Shown here piece by piece: positions 23,094-35,081 of a stretch of DNA of 64,000 nt. The translations under genes were made by a program, and so were the position numbers. The stretch is from NCBI RefSeq assembly GCF_026210795.1, contig NC_089436.1, positions 1,860,001 through 1,924,000 on the forward strand. The letters are read 5' to 3'. How positions within the stretch are numbered: position 1 is the first letter of the stretch; each line of letters opens with the position of its first letter. Below the pieces are notes generated by a model, which saw only the letters and a list, made by a program, of their open reading frames with translations, had not been told where the DNA came from and searched no databases. This stretch comes from Rhizophagus irregularis. Lineage: Eukaryota > Glomeromycota > Glomeromycetes > Glomerales > Glomeraceae.

Positions 23094-24463
23094 TAATAAT
23101 AAATATAGTAACAATAATAATAAATATAGTAACAATTGGGATGAATAAAATATTATTATAATAATAAAATATTTATTATTAATAAAATTTTTGAATCAAT
23201 TATATTTATTTTTGGATACTTTTGATTTATTTTTAAGTTTATAAATTTATAATCCAATCATTTTTATGCAATCATTTTTATGCAATCATTTTTATGCAAT
23301 CATTTTTATGCAATCATTTTACGCTATCATTTTTATAATGGCCGAAAGTTCGGTAAAAGGAAACAAAATTATCCAAAAAAAAATCTGAAACAAGCTGCAA
23401 CTCATACAAGCAATGAGAATACTATATATATCAATACCGTCATATTAAAATTGAACTTAAAAAAAACATTACAATGATAAAAAAAAGGGGGGGGTAGGTC
23501 GGAGTATCAATAAACCCGTTTCATTATTATTACAATGAAAAAAATGAGAAAAAGATGATAAAAAAAAAAGATAATCTGCGTACAAACCCTACACAAGTCT
23601 AACAACCCTACAATACACAATACAGTGTACAAAAAAAAAAAAAAATGTTTGTATTTTTGATAAGCTTTTCATAAAGTGTAATCATATGTTAACTGCGATT
23701 CGTTTCGTTGACGCCACCACACGTAAAATTTGTCATAGAAAAATTTTTTATGATTATAGAAATTTGTTTTAATTATCGATTATTTGATTATTTCATATGA
23801 ATATGTCATATTCACCATAGTTAATGACAAATCCAAACTTAATGTCGAAAACTTCATATTCAAATGTTTTTTTTTTTCAGATAAAGGACAAATCCAAACT
23901 TTAATGTCAAAAACACTTTTTTAAATGTCATATTCATCATTATGATAATTTTTTGTAACAAAATGAAATAAATGTTTTTTTTCGGATAATGACAAATCCA
24001 AACTTAATGTCAAAAACTTTTTTTTTTTGACGTAAAATTCGACGTAAAATTCGACGCAAAATACGACGCAAAAAACAAAAATAAAAAATAAAAAAATAAA
24101 AAAATACACTACTGTATGTGACTATCATTTAATTTTAAACTTTATTAATTAAATTGACGTGTTCAATATAAAACATCATTTAAATAAATCACAGACTATA
24201 TAAAAAATATTATTATCTGTTATAATGTTTTTTCGATACTTTTTATATATTTATATATATATGAATTAATCTATGTATAATAAGTTAATTATTAAAAAAA
24301 AAACTCCAAATTCGCCAGGAAAAAAAAGAAAGAAAAAAGAAAAAATTTCGAAAAGAAATACAATTTAAAAAGATATATATACATATTTCATCTGTTATTT
24401 TATAACTAAATAACTGACACCCTTTTTTTTTATGCCATTATAGATTTACAAAATTAATATTAT
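23094..24463. repeat. Gene-free region with several short tandem repeats
   Basis: 1.4 kb with a doubled AATAAATATAGTAACAAT at about 23098-23135; five copies of the 14-mer ATCATTTTTATGCA at 23257-23335; three dispersed copies of GACAAATCCAAACTTAATGTC at about 23826, 23887 and 23991; four copies of a 12-mer GACGTAAAATTC/GACGCAAAATAC at 24029-24074. No gene seen; the small frames here are repeat-derived. Confidence 0.7.
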
Positions 24464-26910
24464 TTATGCTCCCTTAGCTTTTGGTGCTGCTTTGGCAGGT
24501 GCTGCTTTGGCTTTGGCAGGTGCTCCTTTGGCAGGTGCTCCTTTGGCTGGTGCTGGTGCTGCCGCTTTAGCTGGTACTCCATCATCAGTGGCTGTTCCTT
24601 TTGCTTTCGCGCCCTTGGCGGGTCCTTTTGGACATTTTCCTACAACGGCTATAAACGAAAAAAAAAAAAAAAATTTTAATATTTTTTTTTAAATAAAATA
24701 AAATAAAAATTTCTATAAATAAATAATTTTTACTTACGCATTGGATCATTTACACCAGGATTTTTGAAAGCATTAGCTTGTACATTAATAACATTTGTAT
24801 TTCTTTCAATAATTGTTTTCATGGTTACAGTTTTAATTAAAGCTTTTTCTTCTGCGGTAAAAGTATCTCCTTCATACCAAAATCTATCACCGTAACGTTT
24901 CTTTTCAAATTCTTCTTTAATTATATTTGCAATTGTTGGTGGAAGTGGAGCTGTTGGTGATTGTTTATCTTCTGCAAACATTCCAATTATAGCATCGATA
25001 AGATTAACTTTTGTATAAAAGCTTTTAAGATTTGTTGCTACCGTTAAGTTACTGGTTATTAATGAGAAACATTCTATGGAATCTTCTGCTGCATTTATAT
25101 CACATACTGGATTACTGTATAAATCTCCTGCTGGATGATAAACTGCTCGATATTGATTATAAGGTTGAAGTCCAGACAATCGACCTAATTAATTTAAAAA
25201 AAAGTTGATTTTAATAACACGTACAATTTTTTTTTTTAAAAAAAAATCTGAAAATTTTATTTTATTACCTCTTGCAATGTCTACGGCGAATAAATCAATA
25301 AGAGCAGGCATATGTCTTATAGGAGTTGTAATTAATAAATCAAATTCGGCGGCTAATTCTCTCAACATACTAACAACAATATTATCAACACCATTTGAAG
25401 TTCCACCAGCTAAAGCAATCATACGAGCGGGAGTATAATCAAGTTGATCATGAGTTAACGGAGAATTTGGTGGTGGGTCAACAGAAATAGATCTACCGAT
25501 ATAAAAGAATCTATTTGGATGAGAATCTGCAGTTTGATAATCTGGATGTAAAGGAATAAGTTCTTCTGTACATCCGTCAACAATATTATAAGGACGAACT
25601 TGAGAGTGACCATAACGGAAAGCAGCAGCGGCGAATACAACTGAAGTATCAACATAAATATTTTGATCGTAACCACCATAAGGAGGCATTTTAAATCCAA
25701 GTGCAGCTGGTAAAAATTCTTCATATACGATATGTTGATATTCTGCAATTGTCATTCTACGTGCTTGTTGATAAATTGCTTCATCATTTCCAACTAATTT
25801 CGGATTTTTTGCAACAACTTGTTTTGCTTGAAAATTATGTTCTCTTATCCAAATAGTATGCATAATGGCCAATTGAACATTTTCGGAAGCTCTAGAATCA
25901 CCACTAACCATTGCTTGTTCAACAGGAATTGGAGGAGCATTTAAACTTGGGAATACATTTGTATCTTGTGGACTTGGAGCAACATTTTCTACGGTAATAT
26001 TTAATATTTTTGCATTATATACACCACCATTTGCTACAAATTTTGATAAAGTCAATGTTCCATCTTTCTTATCACGTAAACCATCACCATCATCAGGATT
26101 ATTTCCGTAAACTGCAGAAAGATCAAGATATGAATTTGCCTTATTTGCAGGATAAAGTGTTGAATTTAATACTCTTCCAAGTGAAAGAGTTGCTGTCATA
26201 TCTAGAAGAAAATAAATTGATTGTTATTACAATTTGCGTAATTTACATTATACTGCGCCATAAAAAAAAAATTTTTTTTTTTTACTTACATTGAGTTGCA
26301 TTAGGATTCCATATATTACCAGGTTGAGTATTATATACAATATCATTGGTTACATCAGCAATAGAAATTCCAGGTGTTGAACTTTGAAGAGCAGCATCTT
26401 CAAGGTCATGATTAATTAATTGTCCAAAGAACTATATGATTTTCAAATTAATTTCAGGTTAATTTTCAAGTTTTTTTTTTTAAAAAAAAGGGTAATAAGA
26501 AATTAACTTACAATTTCAAATATATTCTTTCTTGTAGTGCTAAGAACATCATCACCTAATGGATTACCAGTAAATGTTGGAGGTAAACCATTATCACCTA
26601 ACACATTACTTAGTTGTCTACAATCAATAGTTAATTTTGGAGCGCCAGAGAAATTATCTTGATAATATGCAGGGAAGAATCCACGATCGTATACACGATT
26701 TGGTGCTCCCCAATTATTATGTAAAATATTATTACAGGTACCATCGTATGAACGAACTGTTAAATCTGTTCCATTACATGTCCATATTGGAGGAGGTTCG
26801 TCTAATCCACTAGTACCATCATCATATGCTGATTGTTGAATAGAAATATCGATGAAATAATGTAAAAGAATACATGATAGAATCAAATATTTAAATTTAA
26901 ATTCAATCAT
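24464..26910 (-). CDS. Secreted animal-type haem peroxidase with Lys/Ala/Pro tail
   Basis: Five exons, join(24464-24639,24738-25184,25269-26201,26290-26431,26512-26910), 698 aa. A signal peptide (KYLILSCILLHYFIDISIQQ) leads the protein. Peroxidase-cyclooxygenase hallmarks follow: distal FFGQLINHDL (His about 141), the DLSAVYG motif (about 207), the catalytic Arg in SGDSRASEN (about 284) followed by MHTIWIREHN, the proximal haem ligand in FRYGHSQVRP (His about 379), and ARGRLSGLQPYNQYR. This matches the peroxidasin/myeloperoxidase type rather than fungal Ppo oxygenases. The last exon encodes a 58-aa basic tail of PAK, KAAP and KGAP units, like histone H1 C-termini. The tail might bind polyanions (wall polymers, DNA, phosphate polymers); this is inference. 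Confidence 0.92.
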
Positions 26911-28545
26911 CCTCTATTAACAAAAAAAATTAATAATAATAAAATAATAATAAAATTTTTTTTTAAAAAAACAAAAGGTTGAAGAAAAAAATAAAACCCT
27001 TTTTTTTTACATTAATTGGATTATATATAATTTTTTTTTTTTTAACCAAAAACATTTGTTTATATTATTATTTACTTTAGACGAACATAATCTATTTAAA
27101 GAGTACAATATGCACTTATCTATATGCACCTTTTAATATTAATTAGGGTAGATCACCAATCGTCCCTTTTTTTTTGTATCTATTATTAGTAACCATATCT
27201 TACCATTTTTTAACATAAAGACCAAACTTGGTAAATTCTACTTTAAAAGACTTTTCCGTGGAAATACCGAAATATAGATAAAAATATTCATTTTTGTTAC
27301 ACGAAAATGTCTTTTCATTGAATTCTTCCGCGGATTTTTCTTTAATAAGTTCATTCGTTAATTTAAAAAAGAAAAAAAGAATTCTCGAAAAAGGGTTTAA
27401 TATAAATATGGGGATTTTAAAAGAAATAACCGAAATAAACGAAATAAACTGGTAACCATGATTTTCCGCATAGATATACTGTATATATATATATAAAAAA
27501 CTTAAAAATTTTTTAGTTTAGTTTCATTTGATAAAATTTTATACCGATATTCCGATATTTTGATAATGATTTATAATAAAAAAAAAATCTTTTTTTTTTC
27601 TTTCGTTTTCATATGTTATATTTAAAAAATATTTAAATTTAATAAACCCCTCCCATCATTCCTTTATCCTTATGAAATCTTTTGAAATATTTAAATAATA
27701 TTTCATGAAAATAAGATTTGACACATATAATGGTCCCTTCCAAAAAAAGTCTAGTATATCATTGTCATAATGGTAAATAATAAAGTTTAGACTTTAGACA
27801 ACTTTGGAGACCGGGTATACTAATTAGCAGTCAAGTAGACTGCCAAGAAATCCGACAATTACATAATGAATCCATGACGTATTTATTATTATTATTAATT
27901 GTTTTTTTTTTCGCTAATGTTTCTTGAGAGATGAGATTATTAAGGAAAAATTTTTTATTTTTTTTTATTTTGAATATTTGAATTTGTATAAACCCAAATT
28001 CGAAATGTTGATTGGATCGGGATATATTTGAATCGTATAACTTTCTAAAAGAAAAACAATTACGGTTTCAATCGGTCCGAGGAATTAAGTCTTGGCGAGA
28101 TTTTCCATTTTAACTAACAAAGTAGAACCTGATTTCAATTGTAAACCGATAAATTTTCCATCATTTGAAATAGGAAATTTTATTTATAAAATTATGATCA
28201 AGTTCATAGTGTGAATGGAAAAAAAAAATAAAATAAAAATATCAACCTTAATAAAGTAATTTTAACTTAAAAAATTTATCACTGCATTAACGATCACACC
28301 TTCTTAATTAAACACAATATTAATTTTAACAAATTATGTTAATATTGCATTGGTGTGACAAGTAGATCTTAAATAAGTCTAATAAGTCTTTGTCTTTTCA
28401 ATGTCTAATTAATTCGGGTTTAAAAACCGAACCTTCTGATCTTCTGCTCGTAGCATTCCCGGTGTAACACAATCGTGATACGTACAAATTTTTTTTTTAA
28501 AAAAAAATTGATAATCAGATGATTATTCTGGGAAAGAAAAAAAAA
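26911..28545. other. Divergent intergenic region, 1.6 kb
   Basis: Between the peroxidase and phosphotransferase starts. AT-rich with homopolymer runs and an A/T hairpin at about 28491-28508. No repeat array, RNA gene or coding frame that I can support. Confidence 0.5.
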
Positions 28546-30339
28546 ATGACGAACGCTCAAGGCACGACCGAAGTTCGGTGAATAAACTTCATTTTTTGAG
28601 AGCTTTGTTAGAACTGTTTTTTTTAATATACATATATATTCATTACAATTTTATAGATCGCAAATAAATGTTTCAACCCTTGAGAAATATTTGTTAACAA
28701 AAATTTCAAATTTCAAACCTCCTTTAATAGTTCGCCAATTTAAATTTGGACAAAGTAATCCAACTTATCTCTTGTTTGATTCAAAGTAAGATGAACTTTA
28801 ATAACTAAATGATTCTTAATTACTTTAATTATTCTGAAATACTTTAATTACCCTTATTACTTAATTACTTTAATAATTCTGAAAATACTTTAATTACTCT
28901 AAATTACTTAATTGCTCTAATTATTCCTAATTACTTACCTTAATTTATATCAGTAAGACACGATATGTACTTCGAAAAAAACCACCAGGTTCATTACTTT
29001 CAAGTACTGCTCATGCTGTTGAACGAGAATTTCGTGTTTTGGATGCATTAGGCAAAAATACCAACGTTCCTGTTCCCAAAGTTTATCTATTATGTGAAGA
29101 TAATTCAATCTTAGGAACTCCTTTCTATGTAATTATTCCTTTTAACATATTGTTTTTCTTTTATATATAATTATTTAATTAAAGATTTTTTTTTTCCTTA
29201 GGTGATGGAATTTTTAGAAGGAAGAATTTTTGAAGATGTTCGATTATTATCACTTTCTCAAGAAGATCGATATAAATGGTATTTTTATTTTATTTTATTT
29301 TATTTTATAAAAAATAAGATCATAATTTTTCTTTAACTCGGATTTTTTTTTTAGCTGGTATTCAGCTATTGATACATTAGCTAAACTTCATTCTGTTGAT
29401 TATAAAGCAATTGGATTAGAGAATTATGGAAAATCTTCGGGATTTTATTCACGTCAATTTCGTTCTTTAGTTAAAGTATCAACGATTCAAGCTAATATTA
29501 AAGATGAAAATGGTAGTGAAGTTGGTCCATTACCTAGACTTGATGATATGATTAGATGGTTTAAAAAGAATGAAATTGATGATGAAACTACCATTGTACA
29601 TGGAGATTTTAAGGTAAAATCAATGTTGGTCACTTTATAAGTCCAGTTATTTTTTGATTGGATTTGAATGTCCAGTTTTACAAGTCCAGTTTTACAAGTC
29701 CAATTTACAAATCCGATTTACAAGTCCAGTTTTATAATCCAATTTAGTCCAATTAGCCAACACTGGATAAAATTATATAATAATAATAATAAACATACAT
29801 ATATACACACACATATAATTAATAATAATTTTTTTTTTATTAGTTAGATAATCTGATATTCCATCCAACAGAACCAAAAGTTATTGGAGTTTTAGATTGG
29901 GAATTATCAACAATTGGACATCCTTTATCAGATTTGGCAAATTTATTAATGAATTTTTATACAAAAGAAAATTATTCAGAAAAAATGATAGGTTTATTTG
30001 ATATTCCTGATTTACCAATTCCTTCGGCTAATGAATTAATTAAATTATATTGTGATAAGTCGAAAAGAGATTATCCTATACATAAATTTGAATTTTGTAT
30101 TGTATCTTCATTTTTTAGGGTAAGTTCAATTATATAAATTTTCATTTATTATTCAATCTGATTAATTGAAATTTATAAAGTTGGCAGTTATCACTCAAGG
30201 CATTGCAGCTAGAATTGCTAGGAATCAAGCTAGTTCCGCTCAAGCTAAAGCTTACGCAAAAATGTTTAAACCCACGATGATTCGTGGATTAGAAATTATG
30301 GATGAATGTGGTGATTTATCACCGAAAGGAAAACTTTAA
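28546..30339 (+). CDS. ACAD10/11-like aminoglycoside-phosphotransferase-fold kinase
   Basis: Seven exons, join(28546-28577,28657-28785,28954-29128,29202-29278,29355-29613,29844-30119,30181-30339), 368 aa. GQSNPTYLL and [12 protein letters not shown] are typical of the kinase domain fused to acyl-CoA dehydrogenases in ACAD10/11. The catalytic loop HGDFKLDN (Brenner-type HxDxxxxN) and the metal-binding GVLDWEL are intact, as is the following [11 protein letters not shown]. In animals this domain phosphorylates 4-hydroxyacyl-CoAs for beta-oxidation; fungal stand-alone versions probably act on similar substrates (inference). Introns 2 and 5 are enlarged by minisatellites. Exon 1 is only 32 nt, and its start is less certain than the rest. 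Convergent with HIS1. Confidence 0.88.
28786..28953 (+). repeat. Intronic AATTACTTTAATTATTC minisatellite
   Basis: Intron 2 of the phosphotransferase gene consists almost entirely of degenerate copies of a roughly 17-20-nt word containing TACTTTAATTA and ATTCTGAAA. Normal GTAAGA donor and ATCAG acceptor. Confidence 0.75.
29614..29843 (+). repeat. Intronic ACAAGTCCAGTTTT minisatellite
   Basis: Intron 5 of the same gene contains about eight degenerate units of TTTACAAGTCCAG(TTT) at 29639-29765, then a (CATATA)n tract. A second, unrelated repeat expansion within one gene. Confidence 0.75.
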
Positions 30340-30503
30340 TTAAGATAAAGATTGAATTAAATTAAATATTTATAGATACTGGAATTTATTATAATATATA
30401 CACTTTTTAAGAACATCACCTTCTCTAACTTTAAAAACATTCTGAACTTGAATACAGAAAAATACAGCAAAAAAAAAGAAAATTAAAAATTAAATTAATT
30501 TTT

Positions 30504-31621
30504 TTAAACTCTACAATTATCAATCTTAAACAACATAATATCTCTTGCACCAATTTCTTCCAATTTATCCATAATTTCAGCTACTTCTTCTTTTACTACC
30601 ATACTTTGAACTTCAACCCAATTACCATCATCTAAAGGACTAATCGTAGGAGCTTGACGACCTGGTGTAATTTTTGTTGCTTCTCTAAGATTATCTCTTA
30701 TAATATTATAATTTAATAAAACATATTTTTTTGCTGCTATTACACCCTTAAGTCGAGAAGTTATTTTAGAAACTAAATATGGATTGGCAGGGTTTTTGTT
30801 TCGAATTAAAATGGCTTGTGTTTCAAGTACTGTTGAAATTGCATGTAAACCTGCTACTTTCATTGTTTCTCCGGTTTCTATGAGTAGGAGAATGTTAATT
30901 TTTTAGTTTAAATATGTAGAGAAAAAGTTTTTAAATAACTAATCAACACTTACCAACTAAATCGACTAAATAATTAAATTAAAAATTTAAAAAAATTTTT
31001 TTTTTTTTAATAAAATTAATAAAATTAAAATTATAAAATTTCTTTTATAATAATACTATACTTTTTAATTATATTTAATCAAATCAACTTACCGATACCA
31101 TCAGCCAATCCAAGAGCGCAAGCAGCTTCAACGCTACCACTAACATATTCAATTTTAGTTTTTTTACCTTCATCTTTTTCTTTATCAGTTAAATTATCTT
31201 TATCTAATTGAGAAAAATATTTTGAAGATAAAACATCAAAACTAGTTACAACTTTTTTACCAACTAATTCTTCAACTTTATTTATACCACTTTTAATAGG
31301 TACTTGTACTTGTAATTTACAATGACCAAAACCTAATTCCATAATTTCATCAATTTTATCACTAACTTCACATTCTTCTACCATATCTTGACCTGTTATA
31401 CCCAGATCAACATTTCCATCTCCAACAAATTTTGCGATATCAGCTGCTGGAAGGAATATAAGTGCGAGAGGTAAATTTTTTACTAAGGCGATATCTAACC
31501 TATTATGACGATGAAAATTTATATCAGCTCCTTTAAGTAAAGATATACACTGTTCATGAAGTCGTCCTTTTTTTGGTATTGCGAATAATAAACGATCCGG
31601 AAGTTGATTTATTATATCCAT
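30504..31621 (-). CDS. HIS1: ATP phosphoribosyltransferase
   Basis: Three exons, join(30504-30877,30954-30965,31093-31621), 304 aa, close to the 297 aa of yeast His1. Catalyses the first step of histidine synthesis, ATP + PRPP to phosphoribosyl-ATP. LLFAIPKKGRL, FLPAADIAKFVGDGNVDLGITGQDMV and ADGIVDLVETGETMK are family hallmarks. Residues from about 205 form the C-terminal regulatory domain typical of the long-form, histidine-inhibited enzyme. A Lys/Asp/Glu insertion (DKDNLTDKEKDEGKK) interrupts the core. The middle exon is only 12 nt and supplies VDLV; without it the frame and the conserved motif are lost. Convergent with the upstream kinase gene, with 164 bp between stops. Confidence 0.95.
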
Positions 31622-33010
31622 TTCTTTTTTTTTATTTGAAAAAGAGAGAGAGAGAAAAAAAATTTAAATTTTTTTTTTTTTAGATGGGACAAGATATTTT
31701 AATGCAAAAAGATGATTTGACAGATAAAGAAGTTATTGTCAATCATACAAGTGTAACTATTTTATAAAATGATCGTTACAGGTAAGCTTGCTAAGCCATT
31801 AAGCAAAGCCAATTCATCGATCAACAATCGGAATATATTTTCGGTCCATTCTATTATAACTTTTAAGAATCAAATGAATAAATTTGGTCAAGTCTCGTAC
31901 AAGTTTTGGACAGATTTTGGGACATTTTAAAATTTTAATATATTCCAAAACTTGTTGTCACTGCTGCTTTAAAAAATAATACCCGACATAAATAATTACC
32001 ACTAATCCTAAAATTAGTAATGAATCAAAAAAAAAATCCAAAAATTATAGTTGATTTTGATTAGTGCCATATTTATACCAATCAGAACACATTAGTACCA
32101 GGAGTACAAATTCAATGATGTATTAATTGTCAAATCACATGATGAAATGAACCAATGTTAACGTTCCCTTTTATATTATATAAATCCTTTGCACGGAATC
32201 ATTTAGGTACTTGGTAGTATCTCATTACGACCTGATATTAAATTACTAAAATTCTAATATAAGTAATGCAGGGATCAAACAGGTCAAACCAAACCTCTGA
32301 AGTTGTATATAGCGTTATACATCAGATTTCTATACTTGGCTACGCCATAACTAACATTAGTATAAAGGCAAAAGAATTCAGCTGGACTCTTTTCGTGTTA
32401 CTGTATACATACGGGTTCAAAGAAAGTAAGGTGATACAGAACACGATAGGCAACTTTTTTGCAGTTTGCTATGTATAATGCAAGTACTTGTTACACTGTC
32501 TATTAAAGAACAGATTTGCCATGTTTTTTCTAGAATTCTAAAGTTCTATATAAAGAAAACAGAGACCGATTTTATACCTCGTATTGCAAATAAAGTAATA
32601 AACGATGATTAAAATGATCAAATTAGTCAATAAATAAAGGCTGTATGTTAAATTATAATGATTCGTAATTGTTAAGTGATTGTAGATTATGGAAACGAAA
32701 ACAAAACGCGTAATCAATCATTTTCGTAAAACGGATGATATATACTTTTACATTTTTTTACTACACTCGACTGATGAAAACCTTTTTAGTAATACGAATA
32801 AAAATATGTACCCACGTTCCTATGATTTATATTAAATTTTTAGATTTTAGATTTATCTAGCATACATAGAAAAGATATAAATGGAAATGAATTGAATATT
32901 TTATTTACATTTGTATAAATCTTTTTCATTTTAAATCTTTTTTTTTTTCTCTTTCTCTTCTTTCACAAATAATTTCTTTATAATTATTTATTGTAATTTT
33001 ACATGTAAAT
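31622..33010. other. Divergent intergenic region, 1.4 kb
   Basis: Between the HIS1 and GRAM-protein starts. A 70-codon open frame at about 32269-32478 has somewhat higher GC than its surroundings but no recognisable motif. Nothing else seen. Confidence 0.45.
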
Positions 33011-33424
33011 ATGAGTACGTATATAAATTCTCTCGAAACAAAATTTCATGAAAATACCAAAATACCTGTTCCATTGGCAGGTGAATCCTATTTTCATCGT
33101 CATCAACCAGTAAAGTTTAAAGTGGTTATTGAAGGAACCACCATAAAAGAGTATTCGGCGACTGGTAAAATATTTCTTACGGATAAACGACTTATGTTCA
33201 TCGCACAAGAACCTTTACATAATTTTGAAACGTTTCATGTAATGTTAAAAGATGTTTATTCATCTATAAAATCTCCCCCTCCTCGTTTTAAGAAGAAAAA
33301 AGTTTTTTCCGTGAGAATTAATATAGGAGATGAAGTTTTGATAATTTCGCTTCGTTATAAAAGTAAAAATTTGGGGGATAAAAAAATTTTTGAAGATTAT
33401 TATTCAATGTTAGTAAGAGTCTAA
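33011..33424 (+). CDS. GRAM/PH-like domain protein (WBP2-like)
   Basis: Single exon, 137 aa. Residues 25-125 fit a GRAM/PH-like fold: FKVVIEGTTIKEYSATGKIFLTDKRLMFIAQEP is the usual GKI(Y/F)LTxxRLIF signature, followed by the NFETFHVMLKDV strand pattern. WBP2-type and related GRAM proteins bind membranes or phosphoinositides. No PPxY tail as in animal WBP2 is present, so it is reduced to the domain itself. The ATG lies after a pyrimidine-rich leader. Cellular role unknown. Confidence 0.75.
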   Translation: MSTYINSLETKFHENTKIPVPLAGESYFHRHQPVKFKVVIEGTTIKEYSATGKIFLTDKRLMFIAQEPLHNFETFHVMLKDVYSSIKSPPPRFKKKKVFSVRINIGDEVLIISLRYKSKNLGDKKIFEDYYSMLVRV

Positions 33425-34108
33425 TTGAACCATAAATCATTTATCATGTGATCCTTTAACCAAACGCGTGTATTTACTTATTTACTTATTAGTAAGTATT
33501 TAATACACTTCTTTAGTATTTATTATTTATCTGGTTTATTAATGTAAAGTATAAAATTTTTAGTTCGAAACAACAGTCAATCAAATTTTTCTTTTTTTTT
33601 TCCAAATTTTCGAGAATTTTTTTTTTTTGGCGGTTTAGTTTTCATGCGAGATCATTTGATCATTTGTAGATATTTTTAATTTTATTTTTAATTTTATTGA
33701 TTTGGCTTGTTCTCGACTTTTCTTTTTGCTATCCTATCGATAAAGTTAAAGTTTGTACCTCGGTTAAACTTTTGATTAACATATTTCGATTAATCGAAAT
33801 TACCACGTGATAATAATAAAAACAAAGGCGTAAAAAAAAACGCCCATGTCTTACTATAGTATTCAGTATTATTATTATGTATTCAGTATCTGTTATTATT
33901 AATTACATTCAATAACTGAATAACTGATAAGCCGTTAACCCGATCGTTGATTATCTATCACATCACTAACGTTACCTTGTTACATAATTTACTAATTATA
34001 TAAGAGCAGGCTTTTTAAGCGGACCTTAACCGGTAACTGTACTTTTGTTTTCTTTACGACCATTTTTTTTTTAAACGATAAGAAAATAATATTTCAGTTT
34101 CAATAATA
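33425..34108. other. Intergenic, nothing recognised
   Basis: 684 bp of AT-rich sequence with T-runs near 33586-33630 and repeated TATTCAGTATTATTATTA words near 33870-33905. No gene seen. Confidence 0.5.
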
Positions 34109-34542
34109 ATGGCAAACTTACTTCATTACAGTGGAGGATTTTTTGGTTTCCTCATCGTATGTAATTTATATTATTAATAATAATAAAAATAAATATTTAT
34201 ATTTATAATAATAAAAAAATATATTTTTATTTATATTCGATCATTTATTTTTTATTTTTATTTTTATTTTTTGTTTTTTTTAGTTTATTCTCGATATTTT
34301 TGCCATCTATGAAGTTTTCAAAAGTGAACGCACTTCAGCAGGAAAACTTCTCTGGACTTTACTTATCTTCTTTTTCCCAGTCTTTGGATTGATTTTTTAT
34401 TAGTAAGTAATTTAATTTAGTTATCTATTTCTAATTACAAAAATACAATTATTAATCATTTAATTATTTATTATTTAGCTTCTTCTCTGAACGTAAAAGA
34501 TATAATACCGAATATACAATTACTTATCAAACTATACCTTGA
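34109..34542 (+). CDS. Small PLDc_N-type membrane protein
   Basis: Three exons, join(34109-34156,34284-34402,34479-34542), 76 aa. Two membrane segments (GGFFGFLIFILDIFAIYEV and KLLWTLLIFFFPVFGLIFYYFF) flank a short polar loop with the SERTSAGKLLW pattern. This is the Phospholipase D-nuclease N-terminal (PLDc_N) arrangement: Asp-Ile start, K-LLW-L-I-F-P-G-x-x-Y. Stand-alone PLDc_N proteins occur widely in bacteria and fungi with no assigned activity. The gene is easily missed because no exon exceeds 40 codons; the phases 0 and 2 fit exactly and all three introns signals are canonical. Confidence 0.85.
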
Positions 34543-35081
34543 ATTTGACATAATTTATATAAATAATTTAATAAGCTGTTTTCTTTTTTTTACACAATAC
34601 TTATTATATATATATAATTAGCTTTTTTTTTTATGTCAGAATTATAAATTATTTTTGTGCTCTGTTCTTAAAATAAAAAAAAGAAATTTTTTAAAAAAAA
34701 TTCTTTTTATATCAAAATGAAAGGAAAAAAAACAACAAAGGGAACCTTTTAATATGATTACCAAATATAATTACAATTAATTCACAAATGTAAAACGAAT
34801 AATAATGAAAAAAAAAGTATTATTAAGTATTATTTATTAAAAATTCACAAATTCACAAATTCCATATGTATAAATAAATTAATGTTGTTCAAAATTCACA
34901 TGATTTGAAGATTTTCTGTTCACATTTTTTTTTACCATAATACAGCAGCATTATACTTGGTTATTTAAAAAATTATTTTTCCGATTGGAACTTCGCGTAT
35001 TGACTTAAAATTAAGTATCATTTACTCTTAAAATTTTACTTTTTCACTTTGCGATTTAAAAAATAAAACAACTTTTACGTT
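34543..35081. other. Intergenic, nothing recognised
   Basis: About 540 bp between two plus-strand genes. Poly-A and poly-T runs and a doubled AAATTCACAAATTC near 34840-34865; no gene seen. Confidence 0.5.

Noticed and set aside
23257-24074. Regularly spaced repeats suggesting a CRISPR-like array
   Set aside because: Repeats are contiguous or irregularly dispersed, without constant spacers, and the genome is eukaryotic.
24492-24692. Plus-strand frame rich in Ala/Gly/Leu/Pro (elastin-like)
   Set aside because: It is the reverse strand of the peroxidase last exon, whose minus-strand frame fits the splice phases and ends in TAA.
32266-32478. 70-codon plus-strand frame with slightly higher GC
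   Set aside because: No motif, no clear partner exon and no homology I can see; composition alone is too weak.
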